Shown here: positions 6,527 through 6,787 of the stretch, piece by piece | Layout: the number at the start of each line of letters is the position of its first letter | Numbering within the stretch: the stretch's first letter is position 1 | NCBI GenBank assembly: GCA_023260815.1 | Contig: JALQUE010000213.1 | Location: forward strand, 1 to 6,787 | Source of the DNA: Roseovarius sp. | Lineage (GTDB): Bacteria > Pseudomonadota > Alphaproteobacteria > Rhodobacterales > Rhodobacteraceae | Direction: 5' to 3' | Length of the DNA: 6,787 nucleotides | Position numbers and translations under genes: made by a program | The notes under the pieces: generated by a model | Database searches by the model: none | What the model was told of the DNA's origin: nothing | The model's input: only the letters and a program-made list of their open reading frames with translations

Positions 6527-6787
6527 TCAGGCATCCTCGTCCTGCGTGCCATGCTCGCGAAAGACCCGGCCCTGCGCCATGAAGAACACGAAGATCGCCG
6601 CCGTCAGGCCGAATGTCTTGAAATACACCCACATCTCTTCGCTCATCAGCCGCCAGACCACCTCGTTCAGGATCGCAAGACCGAAGAAAAATGCCGCCAG
6701 ACGACGGGTCAGGATCATCCAGCCTTCATGGGTGAGCGGCATCATGCCATCCATCACGTATTGCAACCATGACTGACCGCGCAGCAG
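6527..6787 (-). CDS. ispZ: Septation protein A / inner membrane protein YciB, C-terminal part (5' end outside window)
   Basis: The 86 visible residues are the C-terminal part of the YciB/IspZ family, an inner-membrane protein of about 180-200 residues linked to cell-envelope synthesis and division. Seen: LTHEGWMILTRRLAAFFFGL followed by ILNEVVWR, then EEMWVYFKTFGLTAAIFVFF and MAQGRVF, which match the family's TxxGWxxLxxRxAxFFxxLAxLNE and WVxFKxFG patterns. Two membrane spans are visible. The reading frame is open to the last base of the window, so the start lies upstream. It ends with an acidic tail, GTQDEDA. The short hydrophobic protein downstream lies in the same direction. Confidence 0.88.
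   Translation of the reverse strand: MLRGQSWLQYVMDGMMPLTHEGWMILTRRLAAFFFGLAILNEVVWRLMSEEMWVYFKTFGLTAAIFVFFMAQGRVFREHGTQDEDA

Overview
The window is high-GC, densely coded DNA whose intact genes all lie on the minus strand. Gene content points to an alphaproteobacterium, most likely a Rhodobacterales/Roseobacter-type genome. The evidence is a SAM-II riboswitch before metZ, a short DUF1127 protein, a FolE2-type GTP cyclohydrolase, and a septation protein A that resembles alphaproteobacterial forms. This placement rests on recognising families by eye; no search was run.

Layout from high to low coordinates, which is the direction of transcription. 6787-6527: the 3' end of septation protein A (ispZ/yciB), its 5' part outside the window. 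6440-5823: an unrecognised membrane protein of about 205 residues with around six hydrophobic segments. 5822-5353: no intact gene, but the plus strand carries what looks like the wreck of an alpha/beta-hydrolase gene (HG motif in one frame, a conserved C-terminal block in another, the catalytic middle missing). 5384-5220: a regulatory leader with a promoter-like pair, a SAM-II aptamer, an intrinsic terminator, a small hairpin and a strong Shine-Dalgarno. 5219-4026: metZ, the sulfhydrylase of methionine synthesis. 3930-2830: folE2, closed by a textbook intrinsic terminator. 2629-2138: an Ala/Pro/Lys-rich protein of unknown role. 2025-1798: a 75-residue DUF1127 protein with its ribosome binding site inside an inverted repeat. 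1699-251: trkH, a potassium uptake channel subunit, with an 11-bp perfect inverted repeat over its start. 251-1: the N-terminal third or less of a thiamine-pyrophosphate enzyme whose start codon overlaps the trkH stop by one base.

The region reads as several independent housekeeping units rather than one pathway or a mobile island. I saw no transposase, integrase, CRISPR array, tRNA or rRNA. The most informative signals are regulatory: the complete SAM-II leader of metZ, including a possible antiterminator that shares bases with the aptamer, and the two start-site hairpins at trkH and the DUF1127 gene. The hydrolase remnant is the only clear sign of gene decay. I did not find a convincing new multi-gene system.
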